The notes: generated by a model from the letters alone, not told the origin. DNA of 42,893 bases from DAOUMU01 sp034409055 (GCA_034409055.1 DAOUMU010000265.1:1-42893); one strand, 5' to 3'; shown: positions 1-8,466, counted from the stretch's first letter. Numbers and translations: made by a program.

Positions 1-57
1 AATGGGTTGGTTGGGGCTGTATTGTCAACAATCTGGTCAAGATTGCTGAAGCCATAC

Positions 58-858
58 TCAAGCCGCGCCGCCGGAAACGACGCTCGGCGGTGGCAGTGGC
101 TTGAACAGGGTTTCCTGACAGAAACTACCTAGCGCGGCAATGCCAATTATAGGGTGAAAGGGGCGTTTTTTATCGCGCACTAAATAAAACATTTGGCGAC
201 CAGGTGTAGGGTTATAAGGAGTAGCCCATGTGTAGCGCAAATAACGCCAAATATCTAATAATCGTAACCCTGTGTGAATGCAACGATTATTTTCCGCAAT
301 GAGTTGCAAATAGGGCTGAATAATGGAACCAATACAACTTTTTTGCTCCTCTTTATCGTTAAGTTCAACGATTGCTTGTAGATCTTGGGCCAATGCTTTG
401 CCATTTGCAAACAAGGAACGAATAGAAACCATTTCACCATTAAAAGACCTTGGTTTCTCCATATACCTAATGAACTCACATACTGAGTTTCTTTGAAATT
501 GAGCCTTTCGTTCCCAACTTAGAGATTGCCTTATAGCTTCTTTGTGATTTTGCACCGCCTGATTCCCCTTGACTCTTTGTGTCCAGGTAGGCGGTCGTAG
601 ATATAAATTTCCCTGACGATATTCAGGCTGCCACTGTTGGCGTAGCAAATCAAGTAATACTAAAAGATAGGAACGATAGCGCAGCCGTGCCCCTACTGAA
701 TTAGGATAGGCAGGTAAACTCCTAATTTGTTCTTCAATAAGCGAAATACTATCAGAAGGGGTTTCGGTTCCATCCAATTTAGCTAGCAGGATTCGTAAAT
801 CCGCTTCGTATGGTCCAATTTCCTGCGGCCAAAACAGATAAGGAGTATTATCGATCAT
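58..858 (-). CDS. Truncated DruA-like (DUF4338) protein
   Basis: The C-terminal part (roughly residues 225-255) reads like the conserved core of the DUF4338 family, which includes DruA of the Druantia anti-phage system: a 'YLRYTWATPYNPTPGRQ' stretch followed by 'FYLVRD' and 'HPIIGIAALGS'. In that family this core sits in the middle and is followed by a second conserved half. Here the protein stops about 20 residues later with a Pro/Gly/Ala-rich tail unlike the family, so it looks cut short by a frameshift or recombination. The ATG at 858 is preferred because it has an AAGGGA ribosome site just upstream; an earlier in-frame ATG at 918 overlaps a TATACT sequence that could be the promoter. The gene is AT-rich compared with the copper and sulfur genes. 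Biochemical function is not known from sequence; the defence link is by family only. Confidence 0.5.
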   Translation of the reverse strand: MIDNTPYLFWPQEIGPYEADLRILLAKLDGTETPSDSISLIEEQIRSLPAYPNSVGARLRYRSYLLVLLDLLRQQWQPEYRQGNLYLRPPTWTQRVKGNQAVQNHKEAIRQSLSWERKAQFQRNSVCEFIRYMEKPRSFNGEMVSIRSLFANGKALAQDLQAIVELNDKEEQKSCIGSIIQPYLQLIAENNRCIHTGLRLLDIWRYLRYTWATPYNPTPGRQMFYLVRDKKRPFHPIIGIAALGSFCQETLFKPLPPPSVVSGGAA

Positions 859-918
859 AAATTCCCTTAAATGTGCATAAATTTGGATAACTATAGGTCT
901 TAGTATAATGAATGTCAA

Positions 919-1243
919 AGCAAGCTTAATTGTTCAAGTGCAACCACACTGTACACAAGGTGTGTTGTTTTTCATGGAGTGATCTTGGCAATTTGATTGA
1001 GCAAATCGAGAGAAGCATTTTCTGCGGCTTCGCGCTCTTGAAGGACGTAAATTGTTGAATTCTATTGGGAAATTTTGAGGTCGGTTAATACAGCCTCCTG
1101 AATTGTTCTTTGATTCGATTATACCACTAATTTGCTCTTTTTTTAACCCTCCTTTTCATTGTTCTTTCTTGACAATCAGAAAAAGTTATGATAAACTAAG
1201 CTGGTAACAATAATATCACCTGCTTTTACACAGAAAAATTAAA
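919..1243. other. AT-rich noncoding stretch between divergent genes
   Basis: No convincing gene is visible. It separates the minus-strand DruA-like remnant from the plus-strand HTH gene and holds a good sigma-70-like promoter (1169-1197) reading rightward. The remainder is AT-rich without clear repeats. Confidence 0.5.
1169..1197 (+). promoter_or_regulatory. Predicted sigma-70-type promoter for the HTH gene
   Basis: TTGACA at 1169-1174 and TAAACT at 1192-1197 with a 17-bp spacer. Transcription would start near 1204, about 40 bases before the HTH gene. Confidence 0.55.
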
Positions 1244-1516
1244 ATGCAGCAAATCCTAACAGCCGTGCCCCATAAATTGACAGTAATCCCCTCTCGCATT
1301 ATCATTGACCATATGGAATATGTGAGCGTCGAGGAAGCTGCTGAAGTTACCGGGTACGCACCCGCCTACATTCGTCGCCTACTCCGGCAGCAGAAAATCA
1401 AGGCCGAGAAAAAGGGGACCATGTGGTGGATCGATTTGGAGTCCCTTAAAGCCTACAAGCAGGAGATGGACGCGCTGGGTACGGATAAATATTTTCAATG
1501 GCGGGAGAAGGATTAG
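1244..1516 (+). CDS. Excisionase-like helix-turn-helix DNA-binding protein
   Basis: A 90-residue protein whose last two thirds form a MerR/excisionase-type helix-turn-helix: 'VSVEEAAEVTGYAPAYIRRL' (about residues 27-46), then a recognition helix and a short wing with 'GTMWWIDLESLKAYK'. Proteins of this type bind DNA near attachment sites or promoters of mobile elements. The start is uncertain: ATG at 1244 lacks a clear ribosome site, and an internal ATG at 1314, directly before the domain, is an alternative. It is first in a run of same-strand genes leading to the DUF2637 protein and the FtsK-like ATPase, the usual content of conjugative or integrative elements. A role in element control or excision is inferred. 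Confidence 0.6.
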   Translation: MQQILTAVPHKLTVIPSRIIIDHMEYVSVEEAAEVTGYAPAYIRRLLRQQKIKAEKKGTMWWIDLESLKAYKQEMDALGTDKYFQWREKD

Positions 1517-1602
1517 ATATAAATTTTTTTGCGCTGTGCTGGTCACGTTCTTGTGACTGGCACATCAATATGATCAACTCATTATCTATAGGAGGTATAC
1601 CA

Positions 1603-2442
1603 ATGAACACAAAAACAATCGCCTGGCTCACCGGAACCCTAACCTTGCTGCTGGCCCTGTTCAGCTTCGTCTTGAGTTTCAACGCCCTGACCGACCTGGC
1701 CGCCAAGCACGGTATCAGCATCCCCTTTCTGTTTCCCCTCGTGGTCGAAGCTGGCGTCATCATCTTCAGTCTGAACGCTCTCTATCGTTCCCTGTTCGGC
1801 CAGCACGCCCGGTGGCAATGGCTCTTGATCATCGGCAGCAGCCTGATCGCCGGAACGTTCAACGTTTTGCACGCCAAGCCTGACCTGATTTCGCGCACGA
1901 TGGCTGCGATGCCCAGTCTCTTTTTGCTGCTGTCCTTTGAAACCTTCGTCGGCCAGATTAAACACGCTGTTCAACGAACACACACTGTGCAAAGCCTTGA
2001 ACAGTTGACAGATGAACTGAACAGTAAACGTCAGGAGCTTGACACCTTGATTGAACAGAAGCAGGCCGAGTTGGACAGCCTTGTTCAGACCAAACAGGCA
2101 GAAGTTGACAGGCTGACCCAACAGGCTGACGAACTGCGCAGTAGCATTGAACAGTCCCAGGCTACCCTTGCACAGTTGCGCCAAGAGGTTGAACAGGCCA
2201 AAGCTGTTCAACACAGCACTCTTGAACAGGCCAGAGCCGCCAAGATTAAACAGGACCACTCGGCCATTGAACAACGCCGGGCCAGGCTGGTTGATATTCT
2301 GAACAGTGAGGGTGACCTCGGCGTGTCAGCCCTGGCGGAGAAGCTGAACACCTCTCGCGGTACGGTGTACAGCGACCTGAAAGCCCTGTCAGCCGCCGGT
2401 CAGATTACCAAAAACGGCAGCGGTTGGGAGGTGACAGCATGA
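1603..2442 (+). CDS. DUF2637-type membrane protein with coiled coil and winged helix
   Basis: The start is fixed by a strong GGAGG at 1591-1595, eight bases from ATG 1603, giving 279 residues. Residues about 5-120 form four hydrophobic segments resembling DUF2637, a family common beside FtsK/TraB-like translocases in actinobacterial mobile elements. Residues about 125-225 are a long coiled coil rich in Glu-Gln pairs, and residues 230-279 form a winged helix ('GVSALAEKLNTSRGTVYSDL'). The order membrane-coiled coil-DNA-binding suggests a membrane-anchored protein that contacts DNA, perhaps tethering the element or its transfer machinery. It overlaps the next gene by four bases (ATGA), so the two are probably translationally coupled. 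Function is inferred from family and context only. Confidence 0.6.
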   Translation: MNTKTIAWLTGTLTLLLALFSFVLSFNALTDLAAKHGISIPFLFPLVVEAGVIIFSLNALYRSLFGQHARWQWLLIIGSSLIAGTFNVLHAKPDLISRTMAAMPSLFLLLSFETFVGQIKHAVQRTHTVQSLEQLTDELNSKRQELDTLIEQKQAELDSLVQTKQAEVDRLTQQADELRSSIEQSQATLAQLRQEVEQAKAVQHSTLEQARAAKIKQDHSAIEQRRARLVDILNSEGDLGVSALAEKLNTSRGTVYSDLKALSAAGQITKNGSGWEVTA

Positions 2443-2705
2443 CCACACGACAGTTAACCCTCCAGCATCAAACCCGGCTGGCCGTCAATGTTGTCATCGA
2501 AGATGACACCGGCATGCTGGCCTTTTCCATTGTCCTGGCCACCAGCCTGTTCACCCTGTTCTGTCAGGCCAGCCGCTTTGTCGCTGCGGCCAGTTATGAA
2601 TTATCCACCCTGGTCAGTGACCTTAAAGCCGCCCTGGACTTCACCGCCAAAGTCCTGGTCATCGGCTTCAATGCGCTGGCCTACGGCTTGGGAGTGGCCC
2701 TATGA
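2439..2705 (+). CDS. Small hypothetical membrane protein
   Basis: An 88-residue protein starting at the ATGA overlap with the preceding DUF2637 gene and ending in a second ATGA overlap with the following ATPase gene, which argues strongly that it is real and co-translated. It has two hydrophobic segments, about residues 25-50 ('MLAFSIVLATSLFTLFCQ') and 68-88 ('VLVIGFNALAYGLGVAL'). No family is recognised. Position between DUF2637 and an FtsK-like translocase suggests an accessory part of the same element. Confidence 0.6.
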   Translation: MTTRQLTLQHQTRLAVNVVIEDDTGMLAFSIVLATSLFTLFCQASRFVAAASYELSTLVSDLKAALDFTAKVLVIGFNALAYGLGVAL

Positions 2706-4966
2706 AACAACAACTCATATTGATGCTAACCAGCTTAATCATCCTGTTCGTCCTCGGTTGGTATATCGACAGCCTGGCTCACGATGAAATCGCCGAGGCC
2801 GTTAGGTTAGTCATCTATACCCTCGCTTTCAGCCTCATCACCGCTCTGCTTGGCATCGCCCTCTTTTCCATTCTGATTGTCCGCGAGCGATTACTCAGAG
2901 AGCGAGCCAACCGGAAGGTGCTGGAACGGGAGGCCACGGTGATGTGCATTGTGGCCGACGAAGGCCAGCAGGTTTACATCCGGGATACCGACGAGAGGGT
3001 CACCTGGCGCAACGCCCATCTGGATGGCCGGGTCTATGCCAACGGGCGGCAGAACACGCCCAGCCAGGTGGAATGGATCGCCTGGCAGACCTACACCCTC
3101 CGCCACAGGCCGAACGTGATGAACCAGGCGATTCCCCCATTGCTGCCAGTCCAGCCCCAAGTTGACTTGCTGGCCGCCCTGGACAGTGTGCAAAGGTGCC
3201 TGATCGTCGGGGCCAGCGACTCCGGCAAGACTACCCTCCTCCAATGGCTGGTCAGCCGAAAGCGACAAACGTCCAAAGTGATCGTCATCGACCCGCACGC
3301 CTATCCTGACAAGTGGCCGGGCTGTATCGTGGTCGGTACGGGCCGGAACTACCGGGAGATCGACAAGGCTCTGGATGCCCTGGTCCGCCTGATGACCAAG
3401 CGTTATGACGAAATCGGCAAAGGCATCGTGGCCGAGCAGGGGCACTCCCGCATCACCATCCTCATCGACGAATGGCGAGCCATTGTCTACAACGTGAAGG
3501 GGGCTGGCGAAGCGATCAAGGCCCTGCTGACCGAGAGCCGGAAGGCGGCCTTTAGCGTGTTTGTGGCCTCCCATTCAGACCGGGCCAAGCCACTCGGCCT
3601 GGAGGGTGAGTATGACCTGAAAGAGGGCTTTGCCGTGGTCAGATTGTCCATCGCCAACGGCCAGCGGCAGGCCACCCTGGATACCGGCAACGGGGAAGTC
3701 CCGGCCACTCTACCCGGTCCATTTGTAGCCGGTATGCAACCGGTGCTTGAAGCCAACGCCCCCTCGACCGGCTATCAGGCTGAGGCTCTCAAGGCCGGAA
3801 ATCCAGGAGGCGGCTTGATCAATCTGGAAGTCGAGCCGACGCCAGTCGAGGCGCATATTTTGCACCTGTACGAGGCGGGGGAAAGTATCTCGGCCATTGC
3901 CATCGCTGTGTATGGCAGCAAGGGGGGTCATCAGAACCAGCGGATCAAAGAGACTCTGCGTAAATATATAGATGACTTCGAAGGAAAAATCGTCAGGTTA
4001 ATATTCGATTGGTTTGCTGAGGGTGTACCGATCACTCAGATCGCTGAACGGCTGATGGAAATGAAGGTCCCTGCTCCCGGTGATGGTCGACAAAGCGGCA
4101 AAAAGGATAACAAAAAGGGAAAATGGTATGTCAGTTCAATCAGAAGACTACTGCGTAGCGAGGTTTATATTGGGATTTGGCACTGGAGGAAATACAAGAA
4201 TCCTAAGCGCAACTGCTTAAAGGTCAATGTTCCCCCAATTATTGACAAGAATTTATGGGATATAGCTCAAGAAAGGTTGGAACAGAATAAGATTATGCGT
4301 CCTCAAAGATATGAATACCTTTTAACATCTCATCTTAAATGTGGATTATGCAATAGTGCTGTTCACGGAGTAACTCATATTCAAAATGAGAAACAATACC
4401 AATATTATAGGTGTAGCCATAGAGCGCTTAACATCGATCGTCGAGAGCATCCCAAGTGCAAATTGCCCAATCTACGTGTAGCGGTAGTAGATAATGCTCT
4501 CTGGAACTGGCTGAAAGAAATATTGACCGACCGAGATCGTCTAAAGGCCAGTATTGAAGAATATCAGTCGCACCAGGATCAGATAGATGAACCGATAAGA
4601 CGTGAGTTAGACATCATGAACACACTTTTGGATGAACATAAACAGAAATATGAGCGTCTCATCGATTTGTACTTATCCAGTGGAATTGATAGACAATACT
4701 TACAGGACAAAAAAATAGATCTAGAGCAGACGATCAATGAACTGGAAGAAAAGCAGGTTGAACTGAAAAAGAAATTGCGAGCGAACCGCTTGAGCCCAGA
4801 TGATATTGATAGAATTCTGGCCATGGCTAGCAAAATTGCAGAGAATGTAACCGCAATAGATCAAGGGGATGATTTCGAGGGAAAAAGATGGTTGATTGAG
4901 GCTTTGACTACGTGTGTTTTTTCCTCTATTCTGACGCTCTCAGATATTGTGAGCTTACTTCAATAA
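2702..4966 (+). CDS. FtsK-like ATPase fused to C-terminal part of a serine recombinase
   Basis: A 754-residue chimera. Residues 1-60 hold two membrane segments. Residues about 140-360 are an FtsK/TraB-type DNA-translocase ATPase with Walker A 'VGASDSGKTTLL' near 169 and Walker B 'ITILIDEWRA' near 250. Residues about 385-420 resemble the small helical domain that normally ends such proteins. From about residue 425 the sequence becomes the second half of a large serine recombinase: a Recombinase domain ('IVRLIFDWFAEGVPITQIAE', then 'SIRRLLRSEVYIG'), a zinc ribbon with CxxC ('CGLC', later Cys near 'YYRCSH' and 'HPKC') and a coiled coil. The N-terminal catalytic serine domain is absent. Base composition drops from GC-rich to AT-rich at about nt 3955-3975, exactly at the seam. 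This looks like a recombination scar; assembly chimerism is the main alternative. Confidence 0.75.
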   Translation: MKQQLILMLTSLIILFVLGWYIDSLAHDEIAEAVRLVIYTLAFSLITALLGIALFSILIVRERLLRERANRKVLEREATVMCIVADEGQQVYIRDTDERVTWRNAHLDGRVYANGRQNTPSQVEWIAWQTYTLRHRPNVMNQAIPPLLPVQPQVDLLAALDSVQRCLIVGASDSGKTTLLQWLVSRKRQTSKVIVIDPHAYPDKWPGCIVVGTGRNYREIDKALDALVRLMTKRYDEIGKGIVAEQGHSRITILIDEWRAIVYNVKGAGEAIKALLTESRKAAFSVFVASHSDRAKPLGLEGEYDLKEGFAVVRLSIANGQRQATLDTGNGEVPATLPGPFVAGMQPVLEANAPSTGYQAEALKAGNPGGGLINLEVEPTPVEAHILHLYEAGESISAIAIAVYGSKGGHQNQRIKETLRKYIDDFEGKIVRLIFDWFAEGVPITQIAERLMEMKVPAPGDGRQSGKKDNKKGKWYVSSIRRLLRSEVYIGIWHWRKYKNPKRNCLKVNVPPIIDKNLWDIAQERLEQNKIMRPQRYEYLLTSHLKCGLCNSAVHGVTHIQNEKQYQYYRCSHRALNIDRREHPKCKLPNLRVAVVDNALWNWLKEILTDRDRLKASIEEYQSHQDQIDEPIRRELDIMNTLLDEHKQKYERLIDLYLSSGIDRQYLQDKKIDLEQTINELEEKQVELKKKLRANRLSPDDIDRILAMASKIAENVTAIDQGDDFEGKRWLIEALTTCVFSSILTLSDIVSLLQ

Positions 4967-5020
4967 CGTATCCTCAGTAGATCCAAATTTGAGGAGTACC
5001 CGAAGGGCATAAACCAGCAT

Positions 5021-5034
5021 CCTCAGATGCGGCC
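5021..5034. other. Small hairpin after the recombinase fragment
   Basis: GCATC-CTCA-GATGC, a 5-bp stem about 55 bases past the stop codon. There is no T tract, so it is not a clear terminator. The surrounding 4967-5083 has no gene. Confidence 0.3.
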
Positions 5035-5083
5035 TCGTTCGGCATCTAAGGATTCCTTGCCTACGTTTTACCCTGAAGCTTCG

Positions 5084-5222
5084 TTACCCGACATTTGAAA
5101 ATCAGAAACCAGGTTTTTCACTTGTTGAGGCATTTTTGGTTCTCCAGAATGCTCAAAAAGCAACGATTAGCTTGGTTCAGACGACAAAAAACCTGGATTT
5201 CTCTCCTCGTGTCGGGTAGTGA
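5084..5222. repeat. Palindromic ACCCGACA repeat, long form
   Basis: Ends are inverted repeats: ACCCGACA at 5086-5093 and TGTCGGGT at 5210-5217. Just inside, 'AACCAGGTTTTT' and 'AAAAAACCTGG' are also inverted. A shorter relative lies at 23957-24013. It sits at the boundary between the mobile-element remnant and copA. Confidence 0.6.
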
Positions 5223-5225
5223 AAA

Positions 5226-7709
5226 CTAGGCTACAATCTTCACCCGCCGCAGGCGCAGACTATTACTAACCACCGTGACCGAGCTAAAGGCCATAGCAAA
5301 GGCAGCCGCAATCGGATGCAACTCGCGCAGGTAGACCGGTAAGGCGGGGAAAAAGAGGGCCAGGATACCGGCGGCAATGGGAATGAGCAGGACGTTGTAG
5401 GCAAAAGCCCAGAATAGATTCTGTTTGATGGTGCGCAGCGTAGCCCGGCTCAAGTGGATGGCCCTGGACACGCCGCGCAGGTCGCCGCTGATGAGGGTGA
5501 TACCGGCTGTCTCCATGGCTACGTCTGCCCCGGTGCCGATGGCGATACCCACATCAGCCTGAGCCAGGGCCGGGGCGTCGTTAATGCCGTCTCCCACCAT
5601 GGCCACGGTCAGTCCTGCTTGCTGCAATTTGGCGATGTGGGCCGATTTGTCGCCGGGCAGCACTTCGGCCATCACCTGATCAATGCCGGCCTCGGTGGCA
5701 ATCCCCTGGGCCGTGACCGGATTATCGCCGGTGATCATCATGACCTCTAACCCCAGGGCCTTCAAGGCAGCAATTGCCTCCGGTGAACCTTCTTTGAGGG
5801 TGTCGGCTATGCCAATAATGGCCCGGCCCTGCCCATCCACGGCCACCCACATGGCTGTTTTGGCTTCATTTTGCAACTGTTCCGCTTTTTCCTCCAGGTC
5901 GTTCAAGGCAATGTTCCGACATTCCATCAGCCGCAAGTTACCCAGCAGGACATCGTGCCCGGCCACCCTGGCCGCAACGCCATATCCGGCAATGGCCTCA
6001 AAAGCTTCGGGATCACTCAGGGGAATGTCTTGAACTTGGGCGGCCTGTACAATGGCCTCACCCAGGGGATGTTCCGAGCCACGCTCGGCAGAAGCAGCCA
6101 GGTGGAGAATTTTGAATTTTGAATTTTGAATTGTTAATTGTGAATGGGAGATTTCAGTCACCGCCGGTTTACCTTTGGTAATGGTACCGGTCTTATCCAG
6201 GACAATGGTGTGCAGTTTATGGGCCAGTTCCAGAGCGGCGCTGTTTTTGAAAAGAATGCCATGACTGGCTCCTTTACCCATTCCGACCACGATGGCGGTG
6301 GGGGTGGCCAGACCCAGGGCGCAGGGGCAGGCAATGAGCAACACGGCCACTAAGCGAACCAGGGCCGTGGTAAACGTCGCGCCGGTGGCCAGCCAGATGA
6401 TGAAGGTCAAGATAGCCACGGCAATCACCATTGGCACGAATATGGCTGCCACCTTATCGGCCAGGGCCTGAATGGGGGCCTTAGAGCCTTGCGCCTGTTC
6501 GACCAGATGGACAATTTGAGCCAGGGCCGTTTCCTGGCCCACTTTGCTGGCCTCAATTTTGAGCAGGCCCTGCTTGTTGAGGGTGGCCCCAATAACCTCA
6601 TCGCCGATTTTTTTATCGACCGGCAGGCTCTCGCCGGTCAACATCGACTCGTCTACGGCTGAGTGACCGCTGAGGACCAGGCCGTCAACCGGGATTTTTT
6701 CGCCGGGCCGGACGATCACCACATCGCCGACCGTCACCTGCTCGACCGGCAGATCCACCTCTCTCCCGTCCCGCTCGATGCGGGCGGTTTTGGCTTGCAG
6801 GCCGATCAGCGTTTTAAGGGCGGCGCTGGTTTTGCCCTTGGCCCGCGCCTCCAGCAGCTTGCCGATTTTGATCAGGGTAATGATCATGGCCGAGGTTTCA
6901 AAGTAGGTCGGGGCACTCAAGAGACCAATCGTGACCACTACAGAATAGAAATAGGCCACCGACGAGCCCAAAGCGACCAGCACATCCATATTGGCCGACT
7001 TGTTGCGCAGGCTCTTATAAGCCCCCACATAGTAATCCCAACCGGTATAAAATTGGACCGGCGTGGCCAGGAGGAAAAGGACGAAATTAACCCAGCGGGG
7101 ATAAACCCAATTGTCAAGCGAGTCAAACCCATGCACGGTCAGAAACAGCAAAAGCCAGTTGTGGGCAATCAGAAAGATGAGCCCGGTAAAGAACAGACCC
7201 ACCCCCAATTTGAGGGTTTGGTTCCTGATCTCCTGGGCCCGGGCCGCTTCTGCCGCGTCAAGCAACCCTTCTTCAGCCTCAACCTGCACCACGCCATATC
7301 CGGCCCGCTCAATGGCGGCGACCATGTCCGCCTGGCTAACTACGCCGGGAATGTATTTGATCGTGACCTTCTCCGTGGCAAAGTTGACGTTGGCCTCGAC
7401 AATGCCCGGCACTTTTTTGTTGAGGGTGCGCTCCACCGTATTGGCGCAGTTGGCGCAGGTCATGCCGGTAATGGGCAGCTCCAGGATAGCGGTGGGGATT
7501 TTGTACCCGGCCCGCTCAATGCGCGCTATGATCGCTTGGGGCGTGGCCAGCGCCGGGTCATAGGTGACCGTCACTTTTTCCGTGCCAAAGTTGACCACGG
7601 CCTCGTTAACGCCCTCGACCTTTTTGGCGTTTCGTTCAATAGTGACCGCGCAGTTGGCACAGGTCATGCCAAGTACCGGCATAGTGATTTGTTTTTGAGG
7701 AGCCATCAT
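5226..7709 (-). CDS. copA: Copper-transporting P1B-type ATPase CopA (copy 1)
   Basis: An 827-residue Cu(+) export ATPase of the inner membrane. Two heavy-metal-associated domains at the N terminus each carry GMTCANC (about residues 14-20 and 83-89), followed by eight membrane helices with the CPC ion-binding motif ('ACPCALGLATPTA', about 460), the phosphorylation site DKTGT (about 508), the nucleotide-binding HP signature ('SEHPLGE') and the hinge 'GDGINDAPALAQAD'. All catalytic residues are present. Closely related to the second CopA at 37.5-40.0 kb. Between the DKTGT and HP motifs it carries an in-frame stretch derived from an AT-rich simple repeat (6106-6147). No strong ribosome site precedes the tandem ATGs at 7709/7706. 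It lies about 115 bases downstream of, and on the same strand as, the DsrE gene, so co-transcription is possible. Confidence 0.93.
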   Translation of the reverse strand: MMAPQKQITMPVLGMTCANCAVTIERNAKKVEGVNEAVVNFGTEKVTVTYDPALATPQAIIARIERAGYKIPTAILELPITGMTCANCANTVERTLNKKVPGIVEANVNFATEKVTIKYIPGVVSQADMVAAIERAGYGVVQVEAEEGLLDAAEAARAQEIRNQTLKLGVGLFFTGLIFLIAHNWLLLFLTVHGFDSLDNWVYPRWVNFVLFLLATPVQFYTGWDYYVGAYKSLRNKSANMDVLVALGSSVAYFYSVVVTIGLLSAPTYFETSAMIITLIKIGKLLEARAKGKTSAALKTLIGLQAKTARIERDGREVDLPVEQVTVGDVVIVRPGEKIPVDGLVLSGHSAVDESMLTGESLPVDKKIGDEVIGATLNKQGLLKIEASKVGQETALAQIVHLVEQAQGSKAPIQALADKVAAIFVPMVIAVAILTFIIWLATGATFTTALVRLVAVLLIACPCALGLATPTAIVVGMGKGASHGILFKNSAALELAHKLHTIVLDKTGTITKGKPAVTEISHSQLTIQNSKFKILHLAASAERGSEHPLGEAIVQAAQVQDIPLSDPEAFEAIAGYGVAARVAGHDVLLGNLRLMECRNIALNDLEEKAEQLQNEAKTAMWVAVDGQGRAIIGIADTLKEGSPEAIAALKALGLEVMMITGDNPVTAQGIATEAGIDQVMAEVLPGDKSAHIAKLQQAGLTVAMVGDGINDAPALAQADVGIAIGTGADVAMETAGITLISGDLRGVSRAIHLSRATLRTIKQNLFWAFAYNVLLIPIAAGILALFFPALPVYLRELHPIAAAFAMAFSSVTVVSNSLRLRRVKIVA
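6106..6147. repeat. In-frame AT-rich simple repeat inside copA copy 1
   Basis: Three near-identical 'TTTTGAATTTTGAA'-type units followed by 'TTGTTAATTGTGAATGG'. On the coding strand this gives 'SQLTIQNSKFKILHLAAS' in the nucleotide-binding domain. The second CopA has a different repeat at the same protein position. Confidence 0.75.
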
Positions 7710-7823
7710 TTGGGTTTTGAGTGATAAACCTGAGTTTTATTTTGCGGACAGATAACAATTTTATATCACGAAATATTGTGGCATAAAGTAAGCTTGACCA
7801 CAAATATTACTCATCATACTCAT

Positions 7824-8180
7824 CTAAATGGTGATCACTTTATCGGCGCGACCTTGGGCCTCGATGATGTCGGTCATGCCCCCAATAATACCCACTTGAA
7901 CCTTGTCGATCAGGCCATAATAGTTCAAACAGGTGCTGCAAAGAATGAGGTGCACTCCTTTGGCCTCCAACGCTTTCAATTGATCAATGACGGACGAGCC
8001 TTCCACGACCAATTTAACCCCGTCGGTATAAAAGCAGATGACCGATGGTAAGGTATTACTGTCGTCAAGCAATTTTAGATAAGTTTGGATTAGCTTATGT
8101 TGGAGTGGTTTTTCACCTTTCCCCATACCATCATTGGTGACCATGATGAGGACAGAGGGTTTTTCGTTAGCGTTAGCCAT
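7824..8180 (-). CDS. DsrE/DsrF-family sulfur-relay protein (YedF C-terminal type)
   Basis: A 118-residue single-domain DsrE-fold protein. It resembles the C-terminal domain of YedF: 'FYTDGVKLVVEGSSVIDQL' then 'GVHLILCSTCLNYYGL', with the Cys of 'CSTC' at the position used to carry persulfide in this family, then 'VGIIGGMTDIIEAQ'. In YedF this domain is fused to a TusA domain; here TusA is a separate gene at 13.9 kb next to a YeeE transporter, so the pair may act together in sulfane-sulfur transfer. The start is supported by AAGGAG eight bases upstream. Upstream lies a 280-base leader with a promoter, a terminator hairpin and a competing antiterminator arm, suggesting control by attenuation. 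The substrate is not known. Confidence 0.82.
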   Translation of the reverse strand: MANANEKPSVLIMVTNDGMGKGEKPLQHKLIQTYLKLLDDSNTLPSVICFYTDGVKLVVEGSSVIDQLKALEAKGVHLILCSTCLNYYGLIDKVQVGIIGGMTDIIEAQGRADKVITI

Positions 8181-8248
8181 TGTTCTAATCTCCTTATGCT
8201 TGAATATTGTGTTCGCCAGACCAGTTGTCAGTAATTGGCCTGGACAAT

Positions 8249-8280
8249 AAAAGCCGCCGCCAGCATACGCTGGCAGCGGC
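8249..8280 (-). terminator. Intrinsic terminator in the DsrE leader (likely attenuator)
   Basis: On the minus strand: GCCGCTGCCAGC, loop GTAT, GCTGGCGGCGGC, then TTTTATT. It lies 68 bases before the DsrE start codon and downstream of a promoter at 8467-8494, so it can stop transcription before the gene. A segment at 8336-8350 is complementary to its 5' arm and loop with one bulged base, an antiterminator arrangement. Confidence 0.7.
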
Positions 8281-8299
8281 TCTACAAAGGAGACACACC

Positions 8300-8362
8300 A
8301 TGCCTATCTCAGAACAGCACCATACCACCACTGCTCTGCCACGTATGCTGACCGGTCCGTAG
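8300..8362 (+). CDS. Possible 20-residue mini-ORF with strong ribosome site
   Basis: AAAGGAG at 8286-8292 precedes ATG 8300; the frame closes with TAG after 20 codons (a His/Thr-rich peptide ending 'ALPRMLTGP'). The RBS follows a strong hairpin, and GGCGC-AGTCCA-GCGCC overlaps the stop region. It lies opposite the DsrE leader, and its sequence may simply reflect selection on that antisense RNA structure. No downstream plus-strand gene exists for it to regulate. Confidence 0.25.
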   Translation: MPISEQHHTTTALPRMLTGP

Positions 8363-8382
8363 GCGCAGTCCAGCGCCCAAGG

Positions 8383-8421
8383 TCAATCCTCAGATGCAAC
8401 GGTGATATAGCGTAACCACAC
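8383..8421 (-). CDS. Possible leader peptide of the DsrE transcript
   Basis: AAGGAG (8427-8432) stands five bases before GTG 8421, opening a 12-codon frame ending TGA. An overlapping ATG frame (8425-8390, 11 codons) contains one Cys codon but its ATG is only one base from the ribosome site. Either could be the leader peptide of the attenuator. No conservation evidence is available. Confidence 0.3.
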   Translation of the reverse strand: MWLRYITVASED

Positions 8422-8466
8422 TCATACTCCTTGAATTAAGGAAAAAAAGGCTGAGTAACGGTAGCA

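Noticed and set aside
1966..2290. Recurrent TTGAACAG in the DUF2637 gene
   Set aside because: The octamers fall in frame as Glu-Gln pairs of a coiled coil, so protein sequence explains them.
6663..7724. Long open frame antisense to copA copy 1
   Set aside because: It mirrors the GC-rich codons of copA, has no ribosome site and no family resemblance. Equivalent antisense frames occur opposite copA copy 2 and the Met/His-rich gene.
8281..8466. T-box or other known riboswitch in the DsrE leader
   Set aside because: A GGTGGTA stretch recalls the T-box bulge, but the flanking consensus and a specifier stem could not be found.
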